Positions 33,791 to 45,377 of a stretch of 64,000 nt of DNA are shown in pieces; within the stretch, counting starts at the first letter, position 1; every line of letters starts with the position of its first letter. The position numbers and the translations under genes are program-made. The notes below the pieces were generated by a model. It was not told the DNA's origin, did no database searches, and saw only the letters and a list, made by a program, of their open reading frames with translations. This stretch comes from Dromiciops gliroides. Lineage: Eukaryota > Chordata > Mammalia > Microbiotheria > Microbiotheriidae. Location: NCBI RefSeq assembly GCF_019393635.1, contig NC_057861.1, positions 726,446,232 through 726,510,231 of the forward strand, read 5' to 3'.

Positions 33791-33881
33791 TAAAAATGTT
33801 GAAAACTATAATATATGTTGAAAATGTGTAATTGAGGGGAAATAAAATAAAATAAAATACTAAGAAGAAAAGAATACAACA

Positions 33882-34800
33882 GCTCCTTTAGGACCTGTCT
33901 TTTAATAACATTGCCCACCCCACAAAATAGTTGTATGGATCTAATAACATAATATATGAAAAACATTTCGTAAATATGAAAGCCTTTATACATCTAAGCT
34001 GTTAGTATCATTGCCACATAGAACTTACTTAGGATAATGGTATGGTCTTGTTGGCTGCCAAAGACTCAACTCTCACCTGAGGGGCTAGAGCTGGAAAGAA
34101 TAAAATACTATTGACAGCTTTGTGTGGGATGAATAATGTGATGAAGTAGAAGAAATTGGAGAATAGCTGAGGTGCTGTGTCAGCTACTGAATAAGCAAAG
34201 AATGTTCCCTTGGATAGATGATGTCCTTACTAAGTAACACAGTGGGAAAGAACATAGGGTTGCTAGATATCTTACTGGAATCCAGAATTTGGGATGGAAA
34301 CTCCCAGGAAACTAGAGCCCTGAAGTATGTTGTGTTCTGGAAAAACTTTCTTGGGATGGAAGTGATGTCTCAATAAAAGAGCATTTCTCATCTGTTATGA
34401 CCCCACTAGGGCTCTGAATCCTACTTCCACAAAAGGAGAATTCTTCAGAGGTTTTGTTAGGGCTGTGGTGATTATTCCTTTTCTTATTGGTGAAAACTGC
34501 TAAACAGGGAATTCTTGAGGTTGTTTTTTTTTTTAAATCTACTGCCTTTTTTGTAGTGCCTGTAATGGATAAAAGGAGGCTCTTAACTATTTCCTGGTTT
34601 TGCTAAAAGACATGTGTCCTGCAGAACAACAGATAGAACAGCAAAAATCAGTCAGGAGCTACAGAGGACAGAGTTTGGCACCACCTCTTTAGGGAGAATG
34701 AAATACAAAAGGAGATGCTCCATAGAACTATGAACTATCCATAGTTTTGACTATGAAGACAAAATCATAGGTTCATATGAAAATGGATTTAAAGATGAGA
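33882..34800. other. Unrecognised intergenic stretch
   Basis: No repeat or gene recognised. Confidence 0.4.
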
Positions 34801-34985
34801 GGAACCTTAAAGACTGTGGAGTTACACCCCCTCTTTTTTAACAGATAAGAAAAGTGAGGCACAAAGAGGAAGAGTGACTTAACTAAAGTGATATAGGTAA
34901 TCAGTAGTAGACCTAGTGTTTAAACATGCATTCTCTAACTCAAAATATGGTGCTCTTTCCATCATACCAGTGGTTTAAAACTTTC
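34801..34985 (-). mobile_element. MIR fragment
   Basis: 'AGAAAAGTGAGGCACAAAGA' and 'GGTGCTCTTTCCATCATACC'. Confidence 0.65.
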
Positions 34986-35009
34986 ATATTTTAAAAAACA
35001 ATAATGATC

Positions 35010-35135
35010 ACTGGCCCTGGATTCAGGAGGACCTGAGTTCAAATCTGGCCTCAGACACTTGACACTCACTAGCTGTGTGACCCTGGGAAAGTCACTTAAC
35101 CCTTATTGCCCGGCAAAAATAAAACAAAAAAATCC
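35010..35135 (+). mobile_element. Mar-1-type SINE, head missing
   Basis: Begins inside the element at 'ACTGGCCCTGGATTCAGG' and runs to the CAAAA-rich tail. CAATAATNAT occurs on both sides, consistent with insertion of a 5'-truncated copy. Confidence 0.88.
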
Positions 35136-35204
35136 TAAAACAACAAGCCAATAATCATAATAACATTAATGTAGGAAGGAAGAAAGAAAAGAAGGCATGA
35201 AAGA

Positions 35205-35460
35205 AAAAACCCAAGCATTTGTTAAATACCTACTATGTGCCAGACACTATCCTAAGAACCTTGAAAATATCTTATTTGATACTCACAAACACCCTGAGAG
35301 CTAGGTGCTCTATTATTACTCCCATTTTACAGGTGAGAAACTTAGCTAGACAGAGGCAGTGCCTTGGGTCACACAGCTAGTATGTCAGAGGTCAAATTTA
35401 AACTCAGGTCTTCTTGACTCCAGATCCAGTGCTCTATCTACTGCACCACCTAGTTATCTT
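35205..35460 (-). mobile_element. Near-complete MIR / Ther-1-like SINE
   Basis: 'AATACCTACTATGTGCCAGA', 'CCCATTTTACAGGTGAGAAA', 'GGGTCACACAGCTAGTATG', 'GTGCTCTATCTACTGCACC' in order cover most of the element. Confidence 0.75.
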
Positions 35461-36125
35461 ATTTTCTTTTGTATAAAATATCACGAAGCGTGATGTCATT
35501 TCTGATACAGCTACTCACATTTCTTTTTAACCACTATTACACCTCCTTATTTTGTCTTATAAGAGGAACAGGAGGGGAATAATGCATTTCACAAAACAAT
35601 ATGTTATGAATAGTAAATAAAATGTTTATTTCTTTTTTTGATAAGCCAGAAAAGTGTTTGTTCCTCGCTAAGACATGTATGGTTTGTGTTGAGGATTATG
35701 CCTGTAAAGTCATGGGCAACCAATGATGTAAAAAACCCCTTTGAAGGGCTAGTTCTGCTCTAGTTTTTAATAGCTTTTGCTTCAAGGACTTATCAAATTT
35801 AGCATTGGGGTATATATGATCTATATTATACTGTCTGCTTATAGAAACTTATGTTTGCCTAGGAGTACATCAGTTTGCCCATTTTGCTTTGGACATTTGA
35901 AGCTGGGATGAGTACCTAGTCCTTCCCTTATGCCTTACTCCCACTGCTTCATGGTATATCTCCTAGATATCTACAAGAATAAAAATCTATTCCCAAATCT
36001 CTACCTTCCAACATCATTAATCACAACAGACAAGGTTTGAGTGGCTTCTTGATTTTCTTTTATGTAAAGAAAGAGGGGAGAGAAGAGGGACAAGTTCATG
36101 GGTAATAACAATGGTGATAAACAAT
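35461..36125. other. Unrecognised intergenic stretch
   Basis: No repeat or gene recognised. Confidence 0.4.
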
Positions 36126-36268
36126 GGGATTTGAGGGTTAAGTGGCAATGAGGGTTAAGTGACTTGCCCAGGGTCACACATCTAGTAAGTGTCAAGTGTC
36201 TGAGGCTGGATTTGAACTCAGGTTCTCTTGAATCCAGGGCTGGTGCTTTATCCACCTAGCTACCCAAG
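36126..36268 (-). mobile_element. Mar-1-type SINE
   Basis: Complement has the tRNA-like head (truncated A box) and a B box. 'GGGTTAAGTGACTTGCCCAG' marks the body. Confidence 0.9.
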
Positions 36269-36559
36269 GACAAATAATTTGTAAAGAAATGGAGATCTGA
36301 GTCTTGTGGAATGGAGGGGTGGCTTCTTCCTTAAGTTCTACGTCTCTGCTGGAGAAGAGAAGAAGCAGAAATTAGTCTAGTCTGCCAACCTAACAGAAAT
36401 ATGAAGTTCTAAGCCTCCTTTACCAGGCAAGAGGTAGAGGAAGCTCCCTCTAGCTGTTCTGTATGCTACATCATAGGGGAAGAGTGATTCCTCAGCTTAT
36501 GACTTCCATCTTCTACAACAGGAACTTGCAGGGTTGTGGAGGAATTGGGAACAAGAGAG
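36269..36559. other. Unrecognised intergenic stretch
   Basis: Nothing recognised. Confidence 0.4.
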
Positions 36560-36740
36560 CTGACACTCAGAGGTTGGGCAATACATTTTGGTAGTCATGT
36601 GGAAAGTGGATTGGAGTGGTAAAATGCTTAAGGTAAAGTGATAAAATATGAGGTTATTACAATAGTTCAGACAAGAAGTAATGAAGACCTAAAATTGGGT
36701 ATTGACTACCATGAGTAGTGATGATGGGGAAGTATTTTTA
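36560..36740 (+). mobile_element. Ancient interspersed repeat fragment, family of 7790
   Basis: 'TTACAATAGTTCAGACAAGA' and 'GTAATGAAGACCTAAAATTG' fit its 3' part. Confidence 0.45.
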
Positions 36741-37429
36741 AGTAAAAAGACAATTGCTTCTGTGGACTAGCCCAGTGATTAATAAGAAGGTCTGCATGTT
36801 CTATTTCTTTTGCAACATATGCTTTGTTTTAATTGGTTGTTATATAATAACTGTTCTTCGGTAAGTTTATTTATCATTGGGGAAGAACTGGACCTGTGAT
36901 TTCATTGGCCTAAGGAACTGCAGGTGAGGAAACTCCCTCTACTAATGCAATTTATATAATTGCCTAGAGTAACTATAGTTGTCTCTGCAACTCAGGTCTT
37001 CCAAAGTTCAACACCAACTTTATATCCACTCAACCACCCTGCTTCTCAGGGTATATTCTATCTTATTTTCCAGAGCTCTACCATTTTCATAAATGTAGTC
37101 ACATTTCTTTGCATTAGAATACAACTTGACTACTTTGTGATGATTTATTTAAAGGTCTTGATTTTTAAAATCCACCAAATATCCATATTTCAGGAGGAAA
37201 TTTTGTTATAAAATGAATTTTCTTCATCTTTATTATCACTTAGTAAAATGGCAATTTCTTTTTTTAGCTTAAATATCTTTCAGCATGAAAAAGTCTGTAA
37301 GTCTTACAATAATATAAAAGAGCTCTAAGCTCTACCCCTGTGTTATCACCCAATTCTGTACAACCTTCCTTTTTAATGGACTGCTTTTTAAAAAGCTCGT
37401 TACTCCTATAAAAACTTGAAAAACTACAT
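36741..37429. other. AT-rich unrecognised stretch
   Basis: Nothing recognised. Confidence 0.4.
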
Positions 37430-37850
37430 GTAAGACAGTGGTATCAAACTCAAACAAAGACAGATCCTTTTTGGCCATATGTCTTTTGTCTTCCACATAA
37501 ATTAGATTTAAGTGAGGCAGAGTTCTTGGCCTTACTCTCTCTTCCAGAGTCATCAAGGTCCAGGGGCAAGGCAGAAGTCAAGACAAGTGGCGATGGATCA
37601 GGATGCAGTAGATGATCTTGGTGTCTTCCATGTCTAAACAAGTTCTAAACACTCCACGGCACCTACTTCAGCCACCTCCATGGCTGCTGGAACAAATTGT
37701 TCTCACCCACCCATTCTGCTGGGGGAAGTCATATATATGGCCATATTCTGACTTAGAAAATCACAAATTAACATTATCTATGTTATTGAATGCTCATTTA
37801 TATTTAAAATGCTTCTAAATTATATTTTAATCTGGTTTAATCCAAGAGAT
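37430..37850 (+). mobile_element. Unnamed interspersed repeat, split by an insertion
   Basis: The left piece 'GTATCAAACTCAAACAAAGA' and right piece 'GACTTAGAAAATCACAAATT' ... 'ATTTTAATCTGGTTTA' belong together as a dispersed mammalian-type repeat I recognise but cannot name. The 258-base element at 37481-37738 separates them. Confidence 0.45.
37481..37738. mobile_element. 258-base element with 8-base target duplication
   Basis: Flanked by GGCCATAT at 37473-37480 and 37739-37746. Removing it restores a continuous host repeat. Interior begins GTCTTTTGTCTTCCACATAA and ends GGGGGAAGTCATATAT. Eight-base duplications are typical of hAT DNA transposons, but I see no clear terminal inverted repeats. 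I believe this sequence recurs in marsupial genomes, from memory only. Confidence 0.5.
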
Positions 37851-37869
37851 TACATGCTTACATTCTAAT

Positions 37870-38100
37870 TACATGCTTAATCCAATGAGCATTTTACAGA
37901 TTGATCTTGGAAAGCAATATACAGACCATCTAGTTTAGTTTTCTCATTTTACAAATGAGGAAACTGAGGCATAAAGAAACTGAGAAGTTAAATAGTTTTC
38001 CTAGGGTCATACAGCATGCAGTTATCTCAGGAAGTAGTTGAACCTAGATCTTACATACTCCCAGTGCCTTATGCACTATGCCATGCTGGATCTCATTAAT
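37870..38100 (-). mobile_element. MIR fragment
   Basis: 'TTTTACAAATGAGGAAACTG', 'TCCTAGGGTCATACAGC', 'GCACTATGCCATGCTGG'. Confidence 0.7.
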
Positions 38101-39529
38101 TTCTAAACTACATCACTTGCTTTATTCACTTATAATGCAAAATAAGATTTTAGTTTCTTCATTAATAGACCAAAATGTTTTTAGACAAATGGTGCATTCT
38201 CCTACACAATGTATTATCTGCAAATAAAACTATTCAGAGATGCTTTGCATTTGATTTGCACTTAAGAATTCTTTAAGCAAGCATATTCAATGCAAGTGGA
38301 TTGGGGCTCTTGGCCAGACCACATAAGACCAACATGGAAGATGCTAAGAAAAAAACGTTTTTGAGGCTAGGAGTTTTTGCGTTGTCCTTTTCCATAATTG
38401 CATAGAGTGTTGAAGAAGAGAAGACTCCTTCACTTACAGCCAATGAGATCATGAAATAAGGGGGAAGACCTCCATCCAACTCCCCAAGCAGGTCATGTGG
38501 CCCTTGAGAAATAGCCCTGAGTCTTTGAACTTTTGATTTATTCTTTTTTTATCCTAGGTGCAGGGAGAAGTGTCTCCAATCTGGCCCAGGAGCACAAGCC
38601 ATAGGGATCTGGGTGTTATACAGTTGTGGCTCGCCCAGCATCAACATCCAGAAAAGCTCCAGAACCTCAGCCCAGCAGGTAGAACCAATAGTATGTAGGC
38701 ACTGAGTAAAATCGTGACCACAATGCACTCACCATTCCAGACTGACTACACCCCAGTCAGTGTAGGGAGGATTGCATTGTCCCCCAAGTATTAGGAACAA
38801 TGTTTGTTCTTACTATGTCTTTGAGGTAAATATTCCTTGGTGAAAGTTATTCAGTATTAAGTGATTAAATTGAACTGAGGTGTTAATCAGTGGGCCCCTA
38901 AAATGGGAAGGAACATAGCTGGTAGGGATTGAGCCAAGAATTGAGAGGAGAATAATGTCAAACTTCCCAGTGCTTAAGAATCCTAGGAGGAGAGAAAAAT
39001 GTAATGGGCCTGATGCTAAGATAGTGGGGGCAACATCTCTTGTATCATATAAACAATTTGCTTTTACTCCTTAAAATTGTCTTATTTTCTCTAGAAAAAT
39101 TCCTCTATCTTACCAATGTATTTTTAGATACACTTTCAAGATGTCATTTTAATATATTAGAGTTCATATTATCTGCAGCTATAACATATATTCATAGGTT
39201 TACATGATCACCAACCATTTATATTTCCTTTTTATACATATTCCCTGTATGTTTTCCTTCCCCCATTAGAAGAATGATAACTCATAGTAGAATGTGATCT
39301 TAGATTTACAGGTAACATTAATGTCACTTATCTTGCTATGTATTTAATTTTTTTTCTTTGAACTGTGTTCTTTTGATGGCTGGCAAAAAAAACCCCAACA
39401 CATTGGTGGGGGCTTATGAGCAAGGCCATAGCATGGATATTACATGCACAACATGCCCTGAAGCTAGCATAGCATTTAAAGAGACCCATTCTGAAAAAGG
39501 GTCACAAGTGGTATCTGCCATTCACTCAT
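38101..39529. other. Unrecognised intergenic stretch
   Basis: No mobile element or coding exon recognised in 1.4 kb. Confidence 0.4.
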
Positions 39530-39850
39530 AACACCTTTGAAATCAACCCTACACATGTTTTAGAAATGAACCTTTATCAGAGAAACTGGCTACAAAGATT
39601 GTCCCAGGTAATTATTTCAAATTTAATTTTTAACCTTTCTAGATTAATTTGTGCAAAATCATTTTAATTTTATGTCATCAAATGATGACTTTATCTTCTA
39701 TCATATTCTCCATGCTTTCTTGGTCATGAACTTTCTTCCCAACCATAGATCTAAAAAGGTAATTTTTCCATGTTTCTCTTATTTGTTTATGAAGACATCT
39801 TCTGACATAAGTGATGGATTAGGGTGTAGGATAAGGCATATGTTTTTGTA
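39530..39850 (-). mobile_element. Old L1 ORF2 fragment
   Basis: Collinear with the minus-strand L1 at 61240-61440: 'TTATCAGAGAAACTGGCTAC', 'AACTTTCTTCCCAACCATAG', 'TCTAAAAAGGTAATTTTTCC'. Confidence 0.6.
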
Positions 39851-39959
39851 TATATTCAATGAAAGAATTCGTTTTGCTTGTCTATGCATATTTGTTACAA
39901 GGAATTTGTTTTTATTTTCTCTTCTTCATAAAGGACTTCTCTGGGGAAAGGGCATCATT

Positions 39960-40440
39960 ATCAAATAACATTTATTAAGTTCCTACTATGTGCTAGCCAC
40001 TAGGGATATAAATATGTAGCATTAGATTATCCTTATTCTAAAGGGACCTCTAATTCTAAATACACATTCTAACAGAGAAGCAACAGGCACCTATAAAATA
40101 TGTACAACATAAATATAAAATAAATGCACATATTCACTTCATATGGACACAAATATAAAGTACATGGCTAAATAGAAGGTAGTTGGTGGGAGGGAGTCAC
40201 TAACAGTGGAGGAAATAAGGGAAAGTTTTGCGTAGAATATGGTGCCCGAGATGCACTTTAATGAAAGGGACTCTATGAGGCAGGGCTAAGCAAACAACCC
40301 ATGCCAGCCATAGGATATAGCCAGTGCAAAAAGGGCAGATAGAGCATCATGAGTGAATAACAGAAAGGAGATCACTTCAGTGGGAACTCATAAATCATAG
40401 CAGACTTTATGAAAATTTTTATATGAAAAAATATTTCCTC
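39960..40440 (+). mobile_element. Ancient interspersed repeat, family of 7790
   Basis: 'AAGTTCCTACTATGTGCTAG', 'AATATGGTGCCCGAGATGC', 'GCCAGTGCAAAAAGGGCAG'. Confidence 0.55.
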
Positions 40441-40849
40441 ATATAGTAAGAGTATTCTTTCAGGCATGAGCAGAGAAAAAATTTTTAAAAATATATTTTA
40501 CAAGATACCATCTTTTTACCATCATACAACTAACTGAAAGGTATAGATAATACAAGATCCCATGGTGTTTATTATTTTGGTGACTTTAAAAATGAATTTG
40601 ATCTGGTGGAGAAAAACCTTAACATATCTCTTCCAACAAGTCACCTCCTATACATTTGTCAAAAAAGCACGCAAGATTCCTTGAAAGGCATAACAGGGAA
40701 ACTTTATTCTATAACCTTATTATTAATAAAAAGTGAAACATATAACAGGGATGGGAAGTATATATGCTTGCCAAAGGAATTTACCACTGTTATGGAGGCT
40801 GCCTAACTCATAGTCCAAATGGAAAAGGAATCCCCTAGAGACAGTAAAT
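40441..40849. other. AT-rich unrecognised stretch
   Basis: Nothing recognised. Confidence 0.4.
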
Positions 40850-40975
40850 AAGAATAATAAATTATACTTGTGCAGTGCTTTAAGATTTGCAAAGTGGTTT
40901 ACAAATACTATCAAAATGATTTTATAAGCTAGATACTCTCAATATCCTTACTCAAGTTTTACAGATGAATCAATC
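40850..40975 (-). mobile_element. MIR-like fragment
   Basis: 'TGTGCAGTGCTTTAAGATTT', 'GCAAAGTGGTTTACAAATAC', 'TTTTACAGATGAATC'. Confidence 0.6.
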
Positions 40976-41990
40976 ATTCAACAATAATTTATTTGTTAAT
41001 CATTTAACTATGTGTTAGGCAATGTCCTAAGTGCTGGAGAAATAGAGGAAGGTAAAAGCAGTCTATACCCTGAAGGAGCTCATATTAGAGGGGAGTAAAT
41101 TTGTAAACAACTAAAGATGTGGAAGATATGTGCATAGGACATGGAAAGTGATCTCAGAGAAAAGCAATAGCAGCCTGACAGGGCTGGGGAAGGCAGAAGA
41201 TGGGATCTGAGTTGAATCATGGAAGGAAGCCATGGAAATTAGCAAGTAGAAATGAGGAGGTAGAATATTCTAGGCCTGGAGAAAAGACAGAGAGCACAAA
41301 AGCACAGAAAGAAAAGAAGTGCCTTGTACAAGGAAAGGCAAATAGGACAGTGTTGATGAATGACATTACATATGGAGAAGAGTAAAGTATAAAAGGGGCA
41401 GCTAGCTGTTGTAGAGCATTGGGCCTGGAATAAGGAAGAACTGAGTTCAAATACAGTCTCAGATATTTACTAGCTGTGTCATCCTGGGCAAGTCACTTCA
41501 CCATGTTTGCCTCAGTTTCCTCATCTTTCAAATGAGCTCGAGAAGGAAATGACAAACCTCTCTAGTATCTTTGCCAAGAAAACCACAGATGGGGTCAGAA
41601 ATGACACAACATCAAAAAAATATAAGAATCTTACTGAGGTAGGAAAAGGCCAGTTATGAAGAACTTTGAATGCCAAGCTAAGGAGTTTATATTTGATCTC
41701 AGAGGTAATGGGGAGGCATTAAGTTCAATGAGAGGGGTAGGGTATAAAATGGGCATATCTATGCTTTAGGAAAACTATTTTGGCAGCAGAAGATTGAACT
41801 GGAAACAGACTTGAGACTAATTAGAGGCCATTCCAAAAGTTCAGCTAAGAGATGATAAGGACATAAACAAGAGGTGGCCTTCTGAGTAGAGAGAGAAGGG
41901 AATACATGTAAGCAATGTTGTGAAGGTAGAAATAACACAATTTGTTGTGAGGAGCTGAAGATTATACTGGGTTTGAAGACCTAGATGACT
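40976..41990 (+). mobile_element. Ancient interspersed repeat split by a SINE
   Basis: Most complete copy of this family here: 'CTATGTGTTAGGCAATGTCC', 'CCTGAAGGAGCTCATATTAG', 'ATTCTAGGCCTGGAG', then after the SINE 'ATGAAGAACTTTGAATGCC', 'TTTATATTTGATCTCAGAGG', 'TTTAGGAAAACTATTTTGGC'. Confidence 0.65.
41395..41612 (+). mobile_element. Long Mar-1 SINE with RTE-type tail
   Basis: GGGGCAGCTAGCTGTTG head, body with 'CTCAGTTTCCTCATCTTTCA', tail 'CGAGAAGGAAATGACAAACC', 'AAGAAAACCACAGATGGGG'. Inserted into the ancient repeat. Confidence 0.88.
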
Positions 41991-42089
41991 GAAAGAATGG
42001 TAGTACCCTTGACATTCAGAAGAAATGAGTGTTTTTGGGAAAGTAAAATGGGTTCTCTTCTTGTTGAGTCTAAAATGCCTATTGGGCAT

Positions 42090-42190
42090 CCAGTTTGAGA
42101 GACTGAGTGACTTGCCTATGGTCACAGAGCTAATGTTAGAGATCACAGACCCAAGTCTTCCTCACTCCAAAACAAGCACTCCATTATATA
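42090..42190 (-). mobile_element. MIR fragment
   Basis: 'GAGTGACTTGCCTATGGTCA', 'AAGCACTCCATTATATACTA'. Confidence 0.6.
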
Positions 42191-42589
42191 CTAACCTCCA
42201 GGGCAGCAAAATACTGATAATATTTGTTCTGGTTTCATTAAATCTTGAACATTGCTAGGACTTCTAGGTTAAATTCATAATTAGTCAAAAGAATTCAGTA
42301 TCTTCACATAGGAATAACAAAGTGAATTCAGGCTATAAATTGTGCAGACTTTCCTATGGGAAGAACAATGACTGGAGCTGACTCTGGTCCTGATAGTTTG
42401 GATGGACAAATTAGATAGACAATGAACACGACCCAGAATTAAATAAGAAAAAAATGGGGAGGGGGGAACAAATTTTGGAAAATTGTACAGTGCTCTTAAA
42501 GGCCTCAAACTCCTCAGCACAACAATGGTTTATCAATCTAACATCAACATTCCTCTGGCAATATTCTATGGCTTTGAGGCAGGCAAGGG
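42191..42589. other. Unrecognised intergenic stretch
   Basis: Nothing recognised. Confidence 0.4.
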
Positions 42590-42775
42590 AAGCAACTTAG
42601 CATAGGGAAAGATCACTTATTCTGGAGTCAAGAGCACCAGAGCTCAGATCCTACTTTTGACACTTTTGTATGTGACCTTGGCAAGTCATTTAATTTCACT
42701 GGACCTCAGTTTCTTTGTAAAATAAGGGGATTAGCCTTTGAAGTCTCTTCCAGCTCTGGATCTATGATCCTATAA
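42590..42775 (+). mobile_element. CORE-SINE with CR1/L3-like 3' end
   Basis: 'TATTCTGGAGTCAAGAGCAC', 'CCTCAGTTTCTTTGTAAAAT', tail 'TCTTCCAGCTCTGGATCTAT'. Same type as 10656. Confidence 0.7.
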
Positions 42776-43215
42776 GTTACTAAAGAGTATAAGTTATCTA
42801 AAGAATTAAAGTTGTGGAATCCCAAAAGGGAAACAGAGAGGTGTGTTATAGACATAATCAGGCTGAAACATAATAACAATAATGAAGTGGGCAAATCTGG
42901 AGGCTAGAAAAGACCTAATGCCACCACTGTGGATGTGTGCCCAGGTCATGGTATGGGGAAGGATCCCCCAGGTTAAAGATAATCTTTCTACCATAGGCAA
43001 GCAAACTGAAGTGCGATGATCTTAAGAGATCCTGTACAGAAATCATTCCCTCTGATTCTGCTTGGAGGGTGATCCTTAGAGAATAACTACTTATTAAAGA
43101 GATTGTAATAAGTGAGGCCAATTTCCTTTTTGCGTGTAAAATGAATTTTCCTGAGCCACAAAAGGTTAATTACTTAACAGGAGCCATAGGTGAGGGTTCC
43201 TAACAAAGTAGGATA
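42776..43215. other. Unrecognised intergenic stretch
   Basis: Nothing recognised. Confidence 0.4.
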
Positions 43216-43334
43216 TTTTCATTGGAAATACAAGTTCCTCTGAGCCAAATTTATAAAAATAAGAGCCATTCCCCAATTGATAAATGGTCAAAGGATATGA
43301 ACAGGCAGATTTCGGAAGAAATTAAAGCTATCAA

Positions 43335-43601
43335 TTTTTGTTGTTGTTCAGTTGTTTCAATTATATCTAATTCTTTGTGGCCCCATTTAGGGTTTTCTTG
43401 GGAAAGATGTTGAGTGATTTGACATTTCCTTCTTGAGCTCATTTTCTAGATGGGAAAACTGAGGCAAACAGGGTTAAGTGACTTGCCCAGGGTCACATAG
43501 CTACTAAAAATCTGAAGCTGAATTTAAATTCATGAAGATGAGTCTTCCTGTTTCTAAGACTAGTGCTCTATCCACTCACTGTATCACCTAGCTGCTCCTG
43601 T
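43335..43601 (-). mobile_element. Long Mar-1 SINE with RTE-type tail, inside L1
   Basis: Plus starts TTTTTGTTGTTGTTCAG (complement of the ACAAC-rich RTE end) and finishes at the tRNA-like head. Exact flanking repeat AAGCTATCAA at 43325-43334 and 43602-43611. Confidence 0.93.
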
Positions 43602-43950
43602 AAGCTATCAATAGTCACATGAAAAAAAAAATGCTCTAAATCACTGCTGATTAGAGAAATGCAAATTAAAACAATTCTAAGATACCATCTCACACTTATA
43701 AGCCTGATTAACATGACCAAAAAAAGGAAAATGACAAATGCTGAAGGAGATGTGGAAAAATTGGGACACTGATACACTGTTGGCAGAGTTGTGAACTGAT
43801 CAAATATTCTGGAGAACAATTGGGAACTACACCCGAATGGTTATAAAATTGTTCATACCCTTTTACCTAGCAATAGCACCACTACATCTGAATCCCAAGG
43901 AGATGCCAAAGGGGAAAGAACATATTTGTCTAAAAATATTTATAGCAGCT

Positions 43951-44187
43951 AGATGGCACAGTGGATAGAGCACTGGCTCCAGGGTCAGGAGGACTGGGTT
44001 CAAATCTGGCTTCAGACTGACTGTGTGACCCTGGGCAAGGCACTTAATCCCGTTAATTAGTTCTGCATCTGTAAAATGAGCGGGAGAAGGAAATGACAAA
44101 CCACTCCAGTATCTCTTCCAAGAAAACCCCAAATGGGGTTATAGAGAGTCAGACAAGACTGAAAACAACTCAACAACAAAACAAATT
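43951..44187 (+). mobile_element. Long Mar-1 SINE with RTE-type tail, inside L1
   Basis: Head AGATGGCACAGTGGATAGAG, tail 'CCCCAAATGGGGTTATAGAG' and an ACAACAAAAC end. L1 motif ATAGCAGCT is present on both sides. Confidence 0.92.
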
Positions 44188-44919
44188 AATAGCAGCTCTT
44201 TTTTGTGGTGACAAAAAATTGGGCATTATGGGGATGCCCATCAATTAGGGAATGACTGAACAAGTTGACATACATGATTGTGACAATACCATTGTGCTAT
44301 AAGAAATGGATAGTTTCAAAGAAACTGGGAAGACTTATATGAACTCATGCAAAGTGAAGTGAGAAGTAGCACCAGTAACAGCAACATTGTAAGGATTATC
44401 AACTGTGAAAGTCTTAGCTACTCCAAGACAAAGATCCAAGATAATTCCAAAGGACCCACAATCAAAAATTATATTAACCTCCAGAGGGAGAAATGATGAA
44501 CTCTGAAAGTAGATTGAAACTTGCTTTTTGAATGTTTTTCCCCTTTTTTGTCTGTTTTCTTTTGAAACATGGCCCATATGGAAATATGTCTTGCATGACT
44601 TCACATGTAATTGATATAAAATTGTTTGCCTTCTCAAGGAGAGGGGCAGGCCTGGAGAGAGGAGGAGAGTTGAAAACTCAGAATTATAGAAAAGGAATGT
44701 TAACATTTTGATATGTAATTGGGAAATAGTGAATGAAATAAATAAAAATATTTTTAGAAAAAGAAAAAAATTTGATATATTTTAAAAAGAAAAAAAATAT
44801 GCTTTTATGTTAAAGTTCCTGGTGCTTCCACTATAGTATCTCCCAAAGTCAATGATTGAAACCCGTGGAAACTGGGGAATCTTGGTCAATTGAGTCAATG
44901 TTTTTGCATAAGGTAAAAG

Positions 44920-45035
44920 TTGTCTCCTCCATTATACTATGAGCTAGTTGAGAGCAGGGACTGTATTTTGCCCTTCCATGTGTTCTCAGCTCCTGACACA
45001 TAGTAGGCACTTAATGAATGTTTATTGACTAAGAG
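44920..45035 (+). mobile_element. L2-like LINE tail
   Basis: 'GAGAGCAGGGACTGTATTTT' and 'CATAGTAGGCACTTAATGAA' are the classic L2 3' end. A second small block with 'GCCTAGCACATAGTAGGCAC' lies at 45175-45215. Confidence 0.7.
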
Positions 45036-45377
45036 AACATTCAGTTGATAATACTGAATGGGCTTTAACAAAAAATATTAAAAGAGAGTCGTATTGGATT
45101 ATACTCTTCATTTCTTACTCTCTTGAAGTTTAATGATCTTTATGATCATTGTTCAAATGAGATAATATTTGTGAAGTGCTTAGCACAGTGCCTAGCACAT
45201 AGTAGGCACTATAGAAACTCTAATTACCTCCCTCTCCTCCTCCTTTGGATACTGAAACTACAGATAGCTATCTGTGGGACAATGAGAAGCTTCAGAATAA
45301 CACCGAAGATCATGTTAAGTGTTAAAATAAATGAAGAGACAGAGATTGCAGGACCGTAGTTTTGTGCTCCAAAGTTG

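Larger units (their letters stand above)
32406..33868 (+). mobile_element. 5'-truncated L1 with nested LTR and SINE
   Basis: ORF2 3' end and 3' UTR of the same L1 type as 21915, ending in AAATAAAATAAAATAAAAT. Flanked by AAAGAATACAACA at 32393-32405 and 33869-33881, an exact 13-base duplication that brackets the L1 together with its later insertions (LTR 32809-33253, SINE 33631-33790). Confidence 0.92.
43220..44765 (+). mobile_element. Older L1 fragment with two nested SINEs
   Basis: Collinear with the L1 at 21915 from 'CCATTCCCCAATTGATAAAT' (22390 equivalent) through the 3' UTR to AAATAAATAAAAATA. Frames read KDMNRQISEEIKAI and correspond to ORF2. SINEs at 43335-43601 and 43951-44187 break it. 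More diverged than the 32406 and 21915 copies. Confidence 0.85.

Noticed and set aside
43863-44132. 89-codon minus-strand frame
   Set aside because: Translation of a SINE and flanking L1 DNA.
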